The position numbers were made by a program, and so were the translations under genes. A DNA stretch of 64,000 bases from Tardiphaga robiniae (GTDB lineage: Bacteria > Pseudomonadota > Alphaproteobacteria > Rhizobiales > Xanthobacteraceae), in the NCBI RefSeq assembly GCF_013359755.1, contig NZ_JABMCJ010000085.1, forward strand, positions 1 to 64,000, read 5' to 3'. The notes under the pieces were generated by a model. That model worked only from the letters and a program-made list of their open reading frames with translations, ran no database searches and was not told the DNA's origin. Numbering within the stretch: the stretch's first letter is position 1; each line of letters begins with the position of its first letter. This document shows positions 27,546 through 35,487 of the stretch, in pieces.

Positions 27546-28282
27546 TTACCCCCGGAAAACGGGGGGCTGCCCCGAAGCCTGCTCCGCCGGCAAACGGGTG
27601 CGCAGTTCCGCGATCCGCGCTTCGCCTTCGGCTAGTGCCGCGCGATTGGTGCGAACCGAATAATAGCCCGTCACCAGATCGAACGGGTGCGCGATTGCGG
27701 AAGCGATGACGAAGCGCGCACCGTCGGACGACGCCTGCAGCCCGATATCGCCGGTGCCTTGGAAGATCGCCATCTCGCCCCTTTGCACGACGTTGACGCC
27801 CACCAGCCCGCCGTGGCTGACCGCCAGCCAGGCCACGCCCTGCCCGGCGGGTGCGTCATAGGTCCAGGTCTGACCCGGCGTCAGGGTCACCATCAGATAG
27901 GTGATCCCGGCCGGCGACCGTACGGGGCTGGCCTTGCCCTCATAGTCGCCGAGGATCACGGTCGCCGGTCCTGTCACCGGCATCGCCGCCCGCGCGCATC
28001 ACTCGACCCCGCCATAGCCGAGCGTTCCCGACCCCGACACGGGATCGTCAAACCGGAAATCACCCTCGGTCAGCTCAGTGACGGTCGCGATCCCGGAATG
28101 CGGATGCACCGGCATTTGTCCGGCAAAGGCGCCAGGCGCCGAGAACAGGTCGAGAAAGACGAACGCTTGACGATCTCGCCAAGGTCGCCGGGGCTCATGA
28201 GGCGGACGATCGGGCCATGTCCCTGTCCCAACGTCTTGTACCGGATCCGGCGTTGCGCGAGGACGGCGGGTTGCGTGTTCAT
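27546..28282 (-). pseudogene. Pirin-family protein, frameshifted and internally deleted
   Basis: The intact start at 28282 reads MNTQPAVLAQRRIRYKTLG... to MSPGDLGEIVK, then leaves frame near 28165, where one base is missing before the expected FVFLDLF. In the second frame, SAPGAFAGQMPVHPHSGIATVTELTEGDF runs to GGVE and a stop near 28010. The middle of pirin (the RAGGGMWH... region) is lost, and the C-terminal part (GPATVILGDYEGKASPVRSPAGITYL...) resumes in a third stretch. So the gene is dead in at least two places. Confidence 0.85.
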
Positions 28283-28405
28283 GTCACTTATCGAGAATGC
28301 CGGGCGACGATACGCTCGCGCTCGCTCACTTGAATATTGCCGCCCGGGCTCTACAGACACGTGAGCCGGGCAGCGTAATCCGGGTTAGAAGCAGCGTAAT
28401 CCGGG

Positions 28406-28864
28406 TTAGAACATGCCGTTTGAATTGGCGCGCGGAATATTGGGAGCAAGCCATGGGGCCGAATTCTTCGGATCACCAACCGGCTGCAGCGTATCCCAAT
28501 GCTCGATGGCCCGTCCTTCGGAATCCATCTTGTAGATATCGACAGCAGCGATCCCTGTATCTTCTGGATCGTCGTTGAACAGGTTCAGGAAATTCACGTG
28601 AGCAAACACATAGTCGCCGACCGCGATGATCTTATGGACGACAGCGCGGGCCTTTGCCCGCTCCTTGTTGACCTGGCCGAAGAACTTTCCCAACGCTTCA
28701 GCGCCATCGGCAACCAACGGGTTATGTTGGATATAGCCGGGAGTCATAAATGTGGCGATGGATTCTACCGACTTCTTCTGGTTAATCACCAGATCATAGA
28801 ATCGAAGGATGTTGTTCTTGTTGCGGACGGCACGGCTGTCATTGGGGTCTACAAGCTCGATCAT
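28406..28864 (-). CDS. SnoaL-like / nuclear transport factor 2 family protein
   Basis: The 152-residue protein reads NKNNILRFYDLVINQKKSVESIATFMTPGYIQHNPLVADG, then YVFAHVNFLNLFNDDP and DIYKMDSEGRAIEHWDTLQPV. This is the common SnoaL-like family with a conserved H-W-D tail. It may be a lyase or isomerase; the substrate is unknown. AGGAGA precedes ATG 28864. It is downstream of the SDR gene on the same strand (39-base gap) and probably in its operon. Confidence 0.87.
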   Translation of the reverse strand: MIELVDPNDSRAVRNKNNILRFYDLVINQKKSVESIATFMTPGYIQHNPLVADGAEALGKFFGQVNKERAKARAVVHKIIAVGDYVFAHVNFLNLFNDDPEDTGIAAVDIYKMDSEGRAIEHWDTLQPVGDPKNSAPWLAPNIPRANSNGMF

Positions 28865-28903
28865 GGATTCTCCTGCTGGTTGAATGTGGCTTTTGGTCTT
28901 CAA

Positions 28904-29761
28904 TTAGCTCAGCCCGACAAGCTTTAGACGGAGCGCATCCTGTTCGGCGTCGGATTTTTCACGAACGAACCGGAGTATCTCTTCCGCGTCTTCGCCGACA
29001 GGAGCGCGGCTTGGCGCAGGCACCTGTTCGGCGATTTCAATGACCCGTTTCGCGGCAGAAACAGAATCAAGTCCACCTTTCTGCATGGCGTTGAGACCCT
29101 TCGCGAAGGTTGCAAACGTTTGTCCGTACAGTTCGCGTTGTTCCGGCGTCATGCCGTCCGCAATTCGCACAAGAGCTGCATCAGTTTTCGCCGGTCCGCC
29201 GGTCCTCATGATGCCTGCCGGAACGACCACGACATCGACGCCGAGATGTTTCAACTCGGCCCGGTAGACAGCGGCGAACACCTCGGTGGCTGCTTTCGAT
29301 GCGCCCGAAGCTCCATTGAAAGGAAGCGGCAAGCTGGCGGTAAAGGTACTGATCTGGACGATGCGTCCGCGCGCCTTCCGGAGTGCCGGAAGGAAAGCGT
29401 TCATAACGGACAAGGCGCCGAACACATTAACCTCGAACTCGTGCCGGATAGCATCGAGCGGCAGAATTTCCAGGGGGCCAGGGGTAAGGATTCCGGCGTT
29501 GTTGATGAGCAGATTGAGACTGCCTTCAGTGTGGGTCGCAACCTCACGGGCCCAATTCTTGACCCCAATCGCGTTCGTAATGTCACAGACGGTCAGCGTT
29601 ACCGCCCCACTAGACGCTCGCTTGAGGTCTTCGATCTCCTCTGGAGTAAAGGCTGTTCCGAAAACGCGATAGTTCTTGGCGGCGAGACCTAGCGCAATAT
29701 CTCGCCCGAGCCCGCTGCCCGCTCCCGTCACTGCCACCGTACGTTGCTTCGTATTAGCCAT
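28904..29761 (-). CDS. SDR family oxidoreductase with altered catalytic Tyr
   Basis: The 285-residue protein has the Rossmann loop TGAGSGLGRDIALG (residues 12-25), NNAGILTPG near 92, and SASK-like GASGASKAA near 152. Where YxxxK is expected it reads SGASK, so the Tyr is Ser. If real, this argues for a non-standard reaction or a regulatory role. AGGAGG precedes ATG 29761. It is divergent from LysR at 30100 and shares its control region. Confidence 0.85.
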   Translation of the reverse strand: MANTKQRTVAVTGAGSGLGRDIALGLAAKNYRVFGTAFTPEEIEDLKRASSGAVTLTVCDITNAIGVKNWAREVATHTEGSLNLLINNAGILTPGPLEILPLDAIRHEFEVNVFGALSVMNAFLPALRKARGRIVQISTFTASLPLPFNGASGASKAATEVFAAVYRAELKHLGVDVVVVPAGIMRTGGPAKTDAALVRIADGMTPEQRELYGQTFATFAKGLNAMQKGGLDSVSAAKRVIEIAEQVPAPSRAPVGEDAEEILRFVREKSDAEQDALRLKLVGLS

Positions 29762-29792
29762 AATAGCCTCCTGTTCCACTGCTCCGCGCTCC

Positions 29793-29975
29793 GAGGATCA
29801 CCGAATAGCCACCGCGACTGCCGGGCTGTCCTCCGGCCGCCCGTTCCCGGGAGCTTGAACGGTGCGGGAAAAGGAGTTCCTTGATCGCGCAGAACATGGG
29901 GCGTTAGGTGCCACGCGCACGTATCCTTGGGAAAGCCGGTATATTGCGATACAAAATATCGGATCAGCCGATGGG
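29793..29975. repeat. Diverged duplicate of the azoR promoter region
   Basis: This stretch matches 25405-25610 in order. Shared pieces are ATCACCGAATAGCCACC (antisense codons for the azoR phosphate-loop residues GGYSV), TCCGGCCGCCCG, GGTGCGGGAAA, CTTGATCGCG, GTGCCACGCGC, and the GTAT..CGATAC plus ATCGG-N5-CCGAT operator. A segment of about 45 bases is lost in this copy. It marks an old duplication that carried the azoR 5' end and promoter in front of the SDR gene. Confidence 0.72.
29958..29972. promoter_or_regulatory. LysR operator, ATCGG-N5-CCGAT (site 3)
   Basis: ATCGG-ATCAG-CCGAT lies between the SDR gene and the divergent LysR gene, 197 bases upstream of the SDR start. Confidence 0.7.
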
Positions 29976-30069
29976 TGAATTCAGCCGAATTCGAGACGGA
30001 AGCCGCCTGCCGGCAGTGGCGCTCAGCACACCTGAATAAACAGGAACAACCTGAATTATCTGATGTAAT

Positions 30070-30088
30070 CTATCGGTCTGTCCGATAG
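30070..30088. promoter_or_regulatory. LysR operator, ATCGG-N5-CCGAT (site 4), autoregulatory
   Basis: CTATCGG-TCTGT-CCGATAG is the longest of the four palindromes (7-bp arms) and ends 12 bases before the LysR start, where autorepression would be expected. Confidence 0.75.
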
Positions 30089-30099
30089 AAGGAAAAGAC

Positions 30100-31038
30100 A
30101 TGCTTGACGGTGTATCTCTCGATCAATTGCGAACCTTTGTTGCCGCAGCCGATGAAGGCAGCTTCTCCGCTGCGGCCCGACGCCTGAAGCGGACTCAGTC
30201 CTCCGTCAGCGAGGCCATCGCCAATCTGGAGGCACAGCTTGCAGTCACGCTGTTTGATCGCAGCGGTCGATATCCGAAGCTGACGACGGAGGGCGGCGTC
30301 CTTCTTGCCGATGCGCGATCCGTCGTCCTGGGCGTCGATTGTATGAAGGCGCGCGCGAAGGGAATATCGGGCGGGCTGGAGGCGGAACTTGCAGCGGTGA
30401 TTGACGTCTTCGTTCCGATCACGGCGATTGCCGAGGCGGCTCACGCGTTTCGTCGACAATTCCCTACCACGCCCTTACGGCTCTCTGTCGAAGCGCTCGG
30501 CGGCACGGTGCAGCCTGTGATGGATGGCCGCGTAAGTTTCGGCCTCGTCGGATCCTTGCCTACACTGCCCGCGGGCCTTCTGGCAGAGCGCGTCACGAAC
30601 GTTGGTTTTGTCATGGTCGCGGCGGCCAGCCATCCGCTTGCCGTGCTCAGTGGCACAATTCCACGTGACGAGCTGGCACGCCACGTTCAACTGGTGTTGA
30701 CGGATCGATCCGACCTTTCGGTCGGGCGGGAATTCGGCGTCATGTCGTCTCTGACCTGGCGATTGGCGGACCTCTTTGCCAAACATGCCTTTCTACTCAG
30801 TGGCCTGGGGTGGGGCGGCATGCCGCTCCACGCTGTCGCGAAGGACATTGCCGAGGGACGGCTGGTCGAACTTTCGATCCAGGATATCCCACCGGGCGGG
30901 CTCCAGCTTCCGATCTCAGCAGTCTATCGGATCGATGCGCCTCCTGGACCCGCGGGCCGTTGGATGATCGAGCACCTTAAGCAGTGCTCGAACGAGGTAC
31001 CTGTCAGGCCGCCTGTTGACGGGGGCATGAAAGTGTAA
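30100..31038 (+). CDS. LysR-family transcriptional regulator, probable local regulon hub
   Basis: The 312-residue protein has an N-terminal HTH (LDQLRTFVAAADEGSFSAAARRLKRTQSSVSEAIANLEAQL) and a substrate-binding-like C-terminal domain. ATG 30100 follows GGAAAAG and directly follows the site-4 operator. Four copies of one operator sit upstream of azoR, the porin gene, the SDR gene and this gene, so it probably controls all of them. A quinone or electrophile signal is inferred from the target enzymes. Confidence 0.9.
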   Translation: MLDGVSLDQLRTFVAAADEGSFSAAARRLKRTQSSVSEAIANLEAQLAVTLFDRSGRYPKLTTEGGVLLADARSVVLGVDCMKARAKGISGGLEAELAAVIDVFVPITAIAEAAHAFRRQFPTTPLRLSVEALGGTVQPVMDGRVSFGLVGSLPTLPAGLLAERVTNVGFVMVAAASHPLAVLSGTIPRDELARHVQLVLTDRSDLSVGREFGVMSSLTWRLADLFAKHAFLLSGLGWGGMPLHAVAKDIAEGRLVELSIQDIPPGGLQLPISAVYRIDAPPGPAGRWMIEHLKQCSNEVPVRPPVDGGMKV

Positions 31039-31053
31039 TAGTGACGATTACAC
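31033..31053. promoter_or_regulatory. Operator upstream of the Rrf2 gene
   Basis: GTGTAAT-N7-ATTACAC is a perfect 7-bp inverted repeat ending 16 bases before the Rrf2 start. It is a likely autoregulatory site. Confidence 0.6.
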
Positions 31054-31069
31054 ATTAACGGGTTCGACT

Positions 31070-31516
31070 ATGCCAACCAGCACGCGTTTTGCCGTTGCCG
31101 TACATATCCTGACCGGTCTTGCCGTGAGCGACGGAAAGCCTTTGCGTTCTGAGGATCTGGCTTATTCGGCGAATACCGGCGCGGTCGTGATCCGCGGACT
31201 CTTATCCCGCCTGAATGATGCTGGACTGACGCATTCGCAGCTTGGAGCTGGAGGGGGTGCCTTGCTGGCGAAGCCGGCCGCGAAAATACGGCTGCTCGAT
31301 GTTTATCGAGCAGTTGAGGACACCGAGTTATTCTCGATGCACCGCACCCCGCCTTGTGAGAATTGCGCAGTCGGCGGCAACATTCTTGAGGCGATCCAGC
31401 CCCCGTTGGCTAAGGCCCGCAAAGCCATGGAGAATGAACTGGCGAAGACCACTGTCGCGGACATAGCAGTGGAAGTGGCGAGGCTGGGGAAGTTCTCCAT
31501 CCCGCTCGTCTGGTGA
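31070..31516 (+). CDS. Rrf2-family transcriptional regulator
   Basis: The 148-residue protein starts MPTSTRFAVAVHILTGLAVSDGKPLRSEDLAYSANTGAVVIRGLLSRL, an Rrf2 HTH in short form, and has GAGGGALLAKPAAKIRLLDVYRAVED. Two Cys (PPCENC, near residue 97) could bind a metal cluster or sense redox, but the usual three-Cys [Fe-S] pattern is not obvious. It may control the NADP-oxidoreductase gene 145 bases downstream. Confidence 0.88.
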   Translation: MPTSTRFAVAVHILTGLAVSDGKPLRSEDLAYSANTGAVVIRGLLSRLNDAGLTHSQLGAGGGALLAKPAAKIRLLDVYRAVEDTELFSMHRTPPCENCAVGGNILEAIQPPLAKARKAMENELAKTTVADIAVEVARLGKFSIPLVW

Positions 31517-31661
31517 TTCATTTACAAATAAATGTCATCGTGTCATGGACATACAGACTTTTCATATAAGTCATGCGCCACGATGACACGGAATAGCCGC
31601 CCGGTTTCGGGGATGCCGGCGGTTTCCATCTTCGAAGCCCCGTACAAAACAGGAGTACAAT

Positions 31662-32306
31662 ATGACAATTGGTATTATCGGTTCCGGCGCTCTCGGCTCG
31701 ACCTTCGCACGGGCTCTCGCCAAAAATGGGATACCGGCCACAATTTCTAACAAACGCGGGCCAGAGTCGCTGGCATCGCTCGTGCAGGAAATCGGCCCCT
31801 TCATCAAGGCGGGCACGGTCGAAGAGGCCGCAGGTGCGGATATCGTTCTTGCAGCGATACGCTGGGTCGATGCTGAGAATGTGTTGAGCAGTCTGCCGGC
31901 CTGGAACGGGCGCATCGTCATCGATGGCACCAATCCAGTGGAATTCCTCGCCCCCGACTCGCCCGATGCGAAAGACCCCAACAATCCGCTCGCGGCCTAC
32001 GGCCTCAAGGCGGCTGATCTGGGGGGAAGATACTCAAGTGAGATCGTCAAGCAGTATGTGCCGGGTGCGCGGGTCGTAAAGGCGTTCAACCATAACGGCG
32101 TCGAGGCGCTTCTCGAGCCGGAAGTGGCTGGTGGCCAGCGGGTGCTGTTTTATTCCGGCGACGACATCGCCGCAAAAGCCGAGGTCCGCAAGATCATCGA
32201 AGCCATCGGTTTCTTCCCGGTTGATCTTGGCTCTCTCGACGTTGGCGGACCGCTGGCATCACTCCCGTTCGGTGCCTTGTCGTCGCACAACTTTATCAAG
32301 ATCTAG
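31662..32306 (+). CDS. NADPH-dependent F420 reductase-type oxidoreductase
   Basis: The 214-residue Rossmann protein begins MTIGIIGSGALGSTFARALAKNG, the dinucleotide loop of the coenzyme-F420-dependent NADP oxidoreductase family, and has DGTNPVEFL and VVKAFNHNG typical of that family. Whether F420 is really used cannot be read; in proteobacteria many members use NADP with other partners. AGGAG sits before ATG 31662. Confidence 0.88.
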   Translation: MTIGIIGSGALGSTFARALAKNGIPATISNKRGPESLASLVQEIGPFIKAGTVEEAAGADIVLAAIRWVDAENVLSSLPAWNGRIVIDGTNPVEFLAPDSPDAKDPNNPLAAYGLKAADLGGRYSSEIVKQYVPGARVVKAFNHNGVEALLEPEVAGGQRVLFYSGDDIAAKAEVRKIIEAIGFFPVDLGSLDVGGPLASLPFGALSSHNFIKI

Positions 32307-32327
32307 CGAAGAAGCTTACGAAAGAGG

Positions 32328-32353
32328 GGAGCCCGCCATTTCGTGGGCTCCCA
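32328..32353. terminator. Possible hairpin terminator
   Basis: GGGAGCCC / GGGCTCCC (8-bp arms, ten-base loop) lies just after the oxidoreductase gene. There is no T-run, so it may be only a processing or attenuating hairpin. Confidence 0.35.
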
Positions 32354-32424
32354 GTGGCCGATTGGCAATCTCGTTCGCTCGACCAGCGACGTGAGCATTC
32401 CCAACGAAAAACAGGAGCATATTC

Positions 32425-32814
32425 ATGACCGACCAACAAAACGATGCGGCCGTCGATTACGATGGCCTGATGCAGGCTCACCTCTACCGCGTGTTCGGCG
32501 AGCGTGATACAATAAAGCGCACGGCGGCGATCCGCGAACTCTATGCCGAGGACGTCGTGGTGTACGAAGAGGGTGTCGAGGCAGTCGGGTACGCTGGCGT
32601 CGATCACGTGGTCGATGCGGTGTTGTCGAAGGCACCGCCGATCTTCGTTTTCGGCACGTACGGACCCGCCGTCGGCCATCACGGGGTCGGCCGCATGCGC
32701 TGGCATTTCGGCCCGGCCGACGGGCCGCCCGTCGTCACCGGTCTCGATGTCGTCGAGATCGTGAACGGCCGGATCACGACGCTGCATGTTTTCATCGATC
32801 CGCCAGCCGCATGA
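32425..32814 (+). CDS. SnoaL/NTF2-like protein
   Basis: The 129-residue protein reads LYRVFGERDTIKRTAAIRELYAEDVVVYEE, then WHFGPADGPPVVTGLDVVEIVNGRITTLHVFIDPP. It resembles the gene at 23432-23797 in the same blocks. The ligand or substrate is unknown. ACAGGAGC is its ribosome site. It follows the F420-type reductase and may be co-transcribed with it. Confidence 0.85.
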   Translation: MTDQQNDAAVDYDGLMQAHLYRVFGERDTIKRTAAIRELYAEDVVVYEEGVEAVGYAGVDHVVDAVLSKAPPIFVFGTYGPAVGHHGVGRMRWHFGPADGPPVVTGLDVVEIVNGRITTLHVFIDPPAA

Positions 32815-32819
32815 TCCTC

Positions 32820-33107
32820 CTACCCTCGTCGCGAAGGAGCGTATCCTTGTTCACCGGCAGCGTTGCCGAGCCCAGTCTGGGCTCGAACGTGCTGCGCGCC
32901 GAACGATGCGCGGACGGAAGTGGCAGCCGCACTGCGGTCCAGCACCGACACCGCCCACGATATCGCGAAGGCGAGCGGAACCGAGACCAGGGCCGGATTG
33001 TCGCAAGGGAACGGCGCGGTTCCGAGCTTCAGCGAGGCGGTCCATACTCCCGGGTTGAGAGCGACCAATCCCACCGAAGTCAGCAAGCCCGCGATCGATC
33101 CGCTCAC
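32820..33107 (-). pseudogene. Sodium/solute symporter (ActP-like) C-terminal remnant
   Basis: Reading leftward, GLLTSVGLVALNPGVWTASLKLGTAPFP, then DNPALVSVPLAFAISWAVSVLDRSAAA and QTGLGNA match the end of cation:acetate-symporter-type proteins (GVWTASL...PFPYDNPAL...SVLD). Everything upstream is missing, and it fuses at 33107 to another gene's start. It is a 5'-truncated pseudogene. Confidence 0.8.
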
Positions 33108-33196
33108 CGCGTGCGGAAGCCTTCGCGCGTTAGATAGGCGTCGAGAATATCGCCGATTTGCGGTACATCTTCAGCAATGAGGATCAGTGCGTTCAT
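33104..33196 (-). pseudogene. Response regulator, N-terminal fragment
   Basis: From ATG 33196 the frame reads MNALILIAEDVPQIGDIL, then DAYLTREGFRTR and a TGA. This is the first beta-strand, acidic pocket (AED) and helix 1 of a two-component receiver domain. The remaining 90 percent is absent and the break coincides with the symporter remnant, so a deletion fused the two. Confidence 0.8.
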
Positions 33197-33475
33197 CGGG
33201 TTCACAAGGTCAAATAAAGCTGGTCAATGTCCCATGGCACGGGGGGACGCTCGCCGTCGACCTATTATCAGGCCTCTCCGCCAAACCTCCACACATTCTC
33301 CATTGTTCGCCAACTGTTGCTGGCGATGGCACAGCGCGTTGACCGCCCTCAGTTAGGATCTTCCTTACACACGTGCGAGGTGGCTGACATTTTTGAAAAG
33401 AGGATGTTCTTCGAGTGCAGCAGTCTTGTCAGTAAATCGAACGAGTAGTGATGGCACGGCCGGAACCGTATTCAG

Positions 33476-34699
33476 CTATCTGTCGGATCCGGTGCTGATA
33501 ACTTCACCGAACAATTCCCACTTAGTGCCCTGGAACCTCATCATCTGAAGTTGCTCGATCGGAAAGAAATCTGCCCCGCTAGTGTTGATCTTGATGCCGG
33601 GCAGCAGCGTGTCTGGTTTAAAATCCTTCAGAGCTGCAGCCTGGTGCATGACGTTCTCGCGCGTCAGGTTATCCCCACATTGCTGCAGCACCTTTACCAT
33701 AGTCTGCGCGGCGCCGTAGCCGTAGACGACCGAGCTATCGGTCTTGTTCGCGTCGGGAACGTACTTCTGCAAGAATGCGAAGAATTTTTGCATGCCCGCA
33801 TCATTGTTCCAGCGCGAATCCGCGCCATCCTTGGCGTAGGCTGCCGACAAGATGCCTTGTGCATTATCGAAGCCTGCGGGCTGCATGACGCCGCCTATTG
33901 ACGCCCCCGCATTGATCTGGAGGTAGAGCGGTTTCCATCCGAGCTCAGCGGCCTTTCGGATCGCCTGAGCGGCAAATTTGGGGGTGGTTATGCTGAGAAA
34001 CACATCCGCTGCGGTAGACTTCAATTTGACGATATGAGACTCGATGGTCGGTTCGGAAACCTCATAGCTGTCTTCCGCAACGATCATGGAGGTCTTTTCG
34101 CCAAGGCCATCCTTCAGGCCGGTCAGCAGATCTTTCCCAAAATCATCATTCTGGTAGAGAACCGCAATTTTGGCGTCGGGCTTCTCCTTTAGGAGATATT
34201 TTGCGTAAATTCGCCCTTCGCTCTGGTAGGCAGGCTGCCACCCGATCGTCCAAGGAAAATCTTTGGGATTGCCCCATTTGCTCGCGCCCGTGGCAACGAA
34301 TAGCTGCGGTACCTTCTTGGCGTTCAGGTATTTCTGGATCGCGGAGTTGGACGGAGTTCCGAGCGTGCCGAACAGGAATAACACTTCGTCGCTTTCGACC
34401 AGCTTTCGCGCCTGCTCGACGGCTTTTGGAGGACTGTAGCTATCGTCATAGGAAATAAACTTGATCTTCCGGCCAGCGATGCCGCTCTGTTCGTTGATCA
34501 TGTCGAAATAGGCGGCCTCGATTTTTCCAATGACACCATAGGAAGAAGCTGGGCCACTGTAGGCCATGATGTTGCCAATCTTGATTTCTGTATCGCTTGC
34601 ACCGGGATCATATTTGCCTTGTGCGCGAAGGGCATTGCAGCTCCACCCCAATATGAAAAACGAGGCGAGCAGTGTTACGCAATTTCTTTTCGTAATCAT
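33476..34699 (-). CDS. Branched-chain-type ABC transporter substrate-binding protein
   Basis: The 407-residue protein has a signal peptide (residues 1-26, ending LRAQ). The Peripla_BP_6 blocks are TEIKIGNIMAYSGPASSYGVIGK, DDSYSPPKAVEQARKLVESDEVLFLFGTLGTPSN, and VYGYGAAQTMVKVLQQCG. It binds a ligand in the periplasm for a liv-type permease. It is the last gene of the leftward operon that starts with livH at 42901. There is a second binding protein in the same operon (37191-38342), so the two may widen ligand range. Confidence 0.9.
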   Translation of the reverse strand: MITKRNCVTLLASFFILGWSCNALRAQGKYDPGASDTEIKIGNIMAYSGPASSYGVIGKIEAAYFDMINEQSGIAGRKIKFISYDDSYSPPKAVEQARKLVESDEVLFLFGTLGTPSNSAIQKYLNAKKVPQLFVATGASKWGNPKDFPWTIGWQPAYQSEGRIYAKYLLKEKPDAKIAVLYQNDDFGKDLLTGLKDGLGEKTSMIVAEDSYEVSEPTIESHIVKLKSTAADVFLSITTPKFAAQAIRKAAELGWKPLYLQINAGASIGGVMQPAGFDNAQGILSAAYAKDGADSRWNNDAGMQKFFAFLQKYVPDANKTDSSVVYGYGAAQTMVKVLQQCGDNLTRENVMHQAAALKDFKPDTLLPGIKINTSGADFFPIEQLQMMRFQGTKWELFGEVISTGSDR

Positions 34700-34777
34700 G
34701 ATCGAGTTAGCCTTTCGAGCAATCTGTTGACGAGCAATGATCCGTTCTCTCGGAGGTCTTTCCGAAAGAGAGCCGCA

Positions 34778-35299
34778 CTAAATATTTTGACTTGGCGCGA
34801 GGCCTCTCTTCTTGACCGTCCATGCGTTGAGCTTCTCCCGAGCGTGGTGGCTCTCTTTTTCCATGTAACCCTCATCGACTGTCCACGTCGTCAGTTCGAC
34901 GCGGAGGCCGTTCGGATCGAAGAAATAAATCGAGTTAATGATGTGATGATCGGTAACTCCCAATACTTCGATACTGTAATCCTCCAGTCGTTTTTTTGCT
35001 GCCAGGAGCTGGTCGCGGTCGGAGACCTCGAGCGCGATGTGGTTGACCCACGCGGGAGTGTTGGGTGACGGCTCCGGCGCGATGTTATCGCCTAGATCGA
35101 AGAACGCGATGCACGATCCGTCGGCCATTTGGAAGAAGATATGCGTATAAGGGTTATACTCGCCCGTTGAGGGAACGTGATCCTCCTGAATGACATGCAA
35201 CAGGGGGAGGCCAAGAATGTCCTCGTAGAAGTGTCGCGTTTCCTCTGCGTCCTTGCAGCGATAGGCGAAGTGGTTGAGTTTTTGAATCGCAAAATTCAT
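34778..35299 (-). CDS. VOC-family protein (extradiol dioxygenase/glyoxalase fold)
   Basis: The 173-residue protein has one VOC repeat pair: KLNHFAYRCKDAEETRHFYEDILGLPLLHV (metal His at HFAYR) and a second half with WVNHIALEVSD, a metal His, and FFDPNGLRVELTTW with the Glu ligand. The metal-binding H...H...E set is present, so catalysis with Fe or Mn is plausible. It may cleave or isomerise an aromatic ring product. It overlaps the DUF2783 gene by four bases (ATGA). Confidence 0.88.
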   Translation of the reverse strand: MNFAIQKLNHFAYRCKDAEETRHFYEDILGLPLLHVIQEDHVPSTGEYNPYTHIFFQMADGSCIAFFDLGDNIAPEPSPNTPAWVNHIALEVSDRDQLLAAKKRLEDYSIEVLGVTDHHIINSIYFFDPNGLRVELTTWTVDEGYMEKESHHAREKLNAWTVKKRGLAPSQNI

Positions 35300-35484
35300 G
35301 TCAGGTCCTCCAGTGCAATATCGACCAGGCGTTCCACTTGTTGCCCGTCGTTCAATTCTTTCGAAGCGAGAATGGCGAACTTCGAAAGGAAAAGGACTTC
35401 CTTTCCGGAGCCCGCGGCATCGATGGCGTTCGCCAATTTTTCCCAGATGCGCTCGAGATCGAAATTTTGTGAGGGTGGTGACAT
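35296..35484 (-). CDS. DUF2783 domain-containing small protein
   Basis: A 62-residue protein (NFDLERIWEKLANAIDAAGSGKEVLFLSKFAILASKELNDGQQVERLVDIALEDL), an amphipathic helical bundle of the DUF2783 type. Genes of this family are almost always next to FAD-dependent aromatic monooxygenases, as here (three-base gap). It probably assists or stabilises the enzyme, but that is inference. Confidence 0.82.
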   Translation of the reverse strand: MSPPSQNFDLERIWEKLANAIDAAGSGKEVLFLSKFAILASKELNDGQQVERLVDIALEDLT

Positions 35485-35487
35485 GGT

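Noticed and set aside
31580-31620. A piece GATGACACGGAATAGCCGCC resembling the azoR-start duplicate
   Set aside because: The match is short and the surrounding bases do not align, so chance cannot be excluded.
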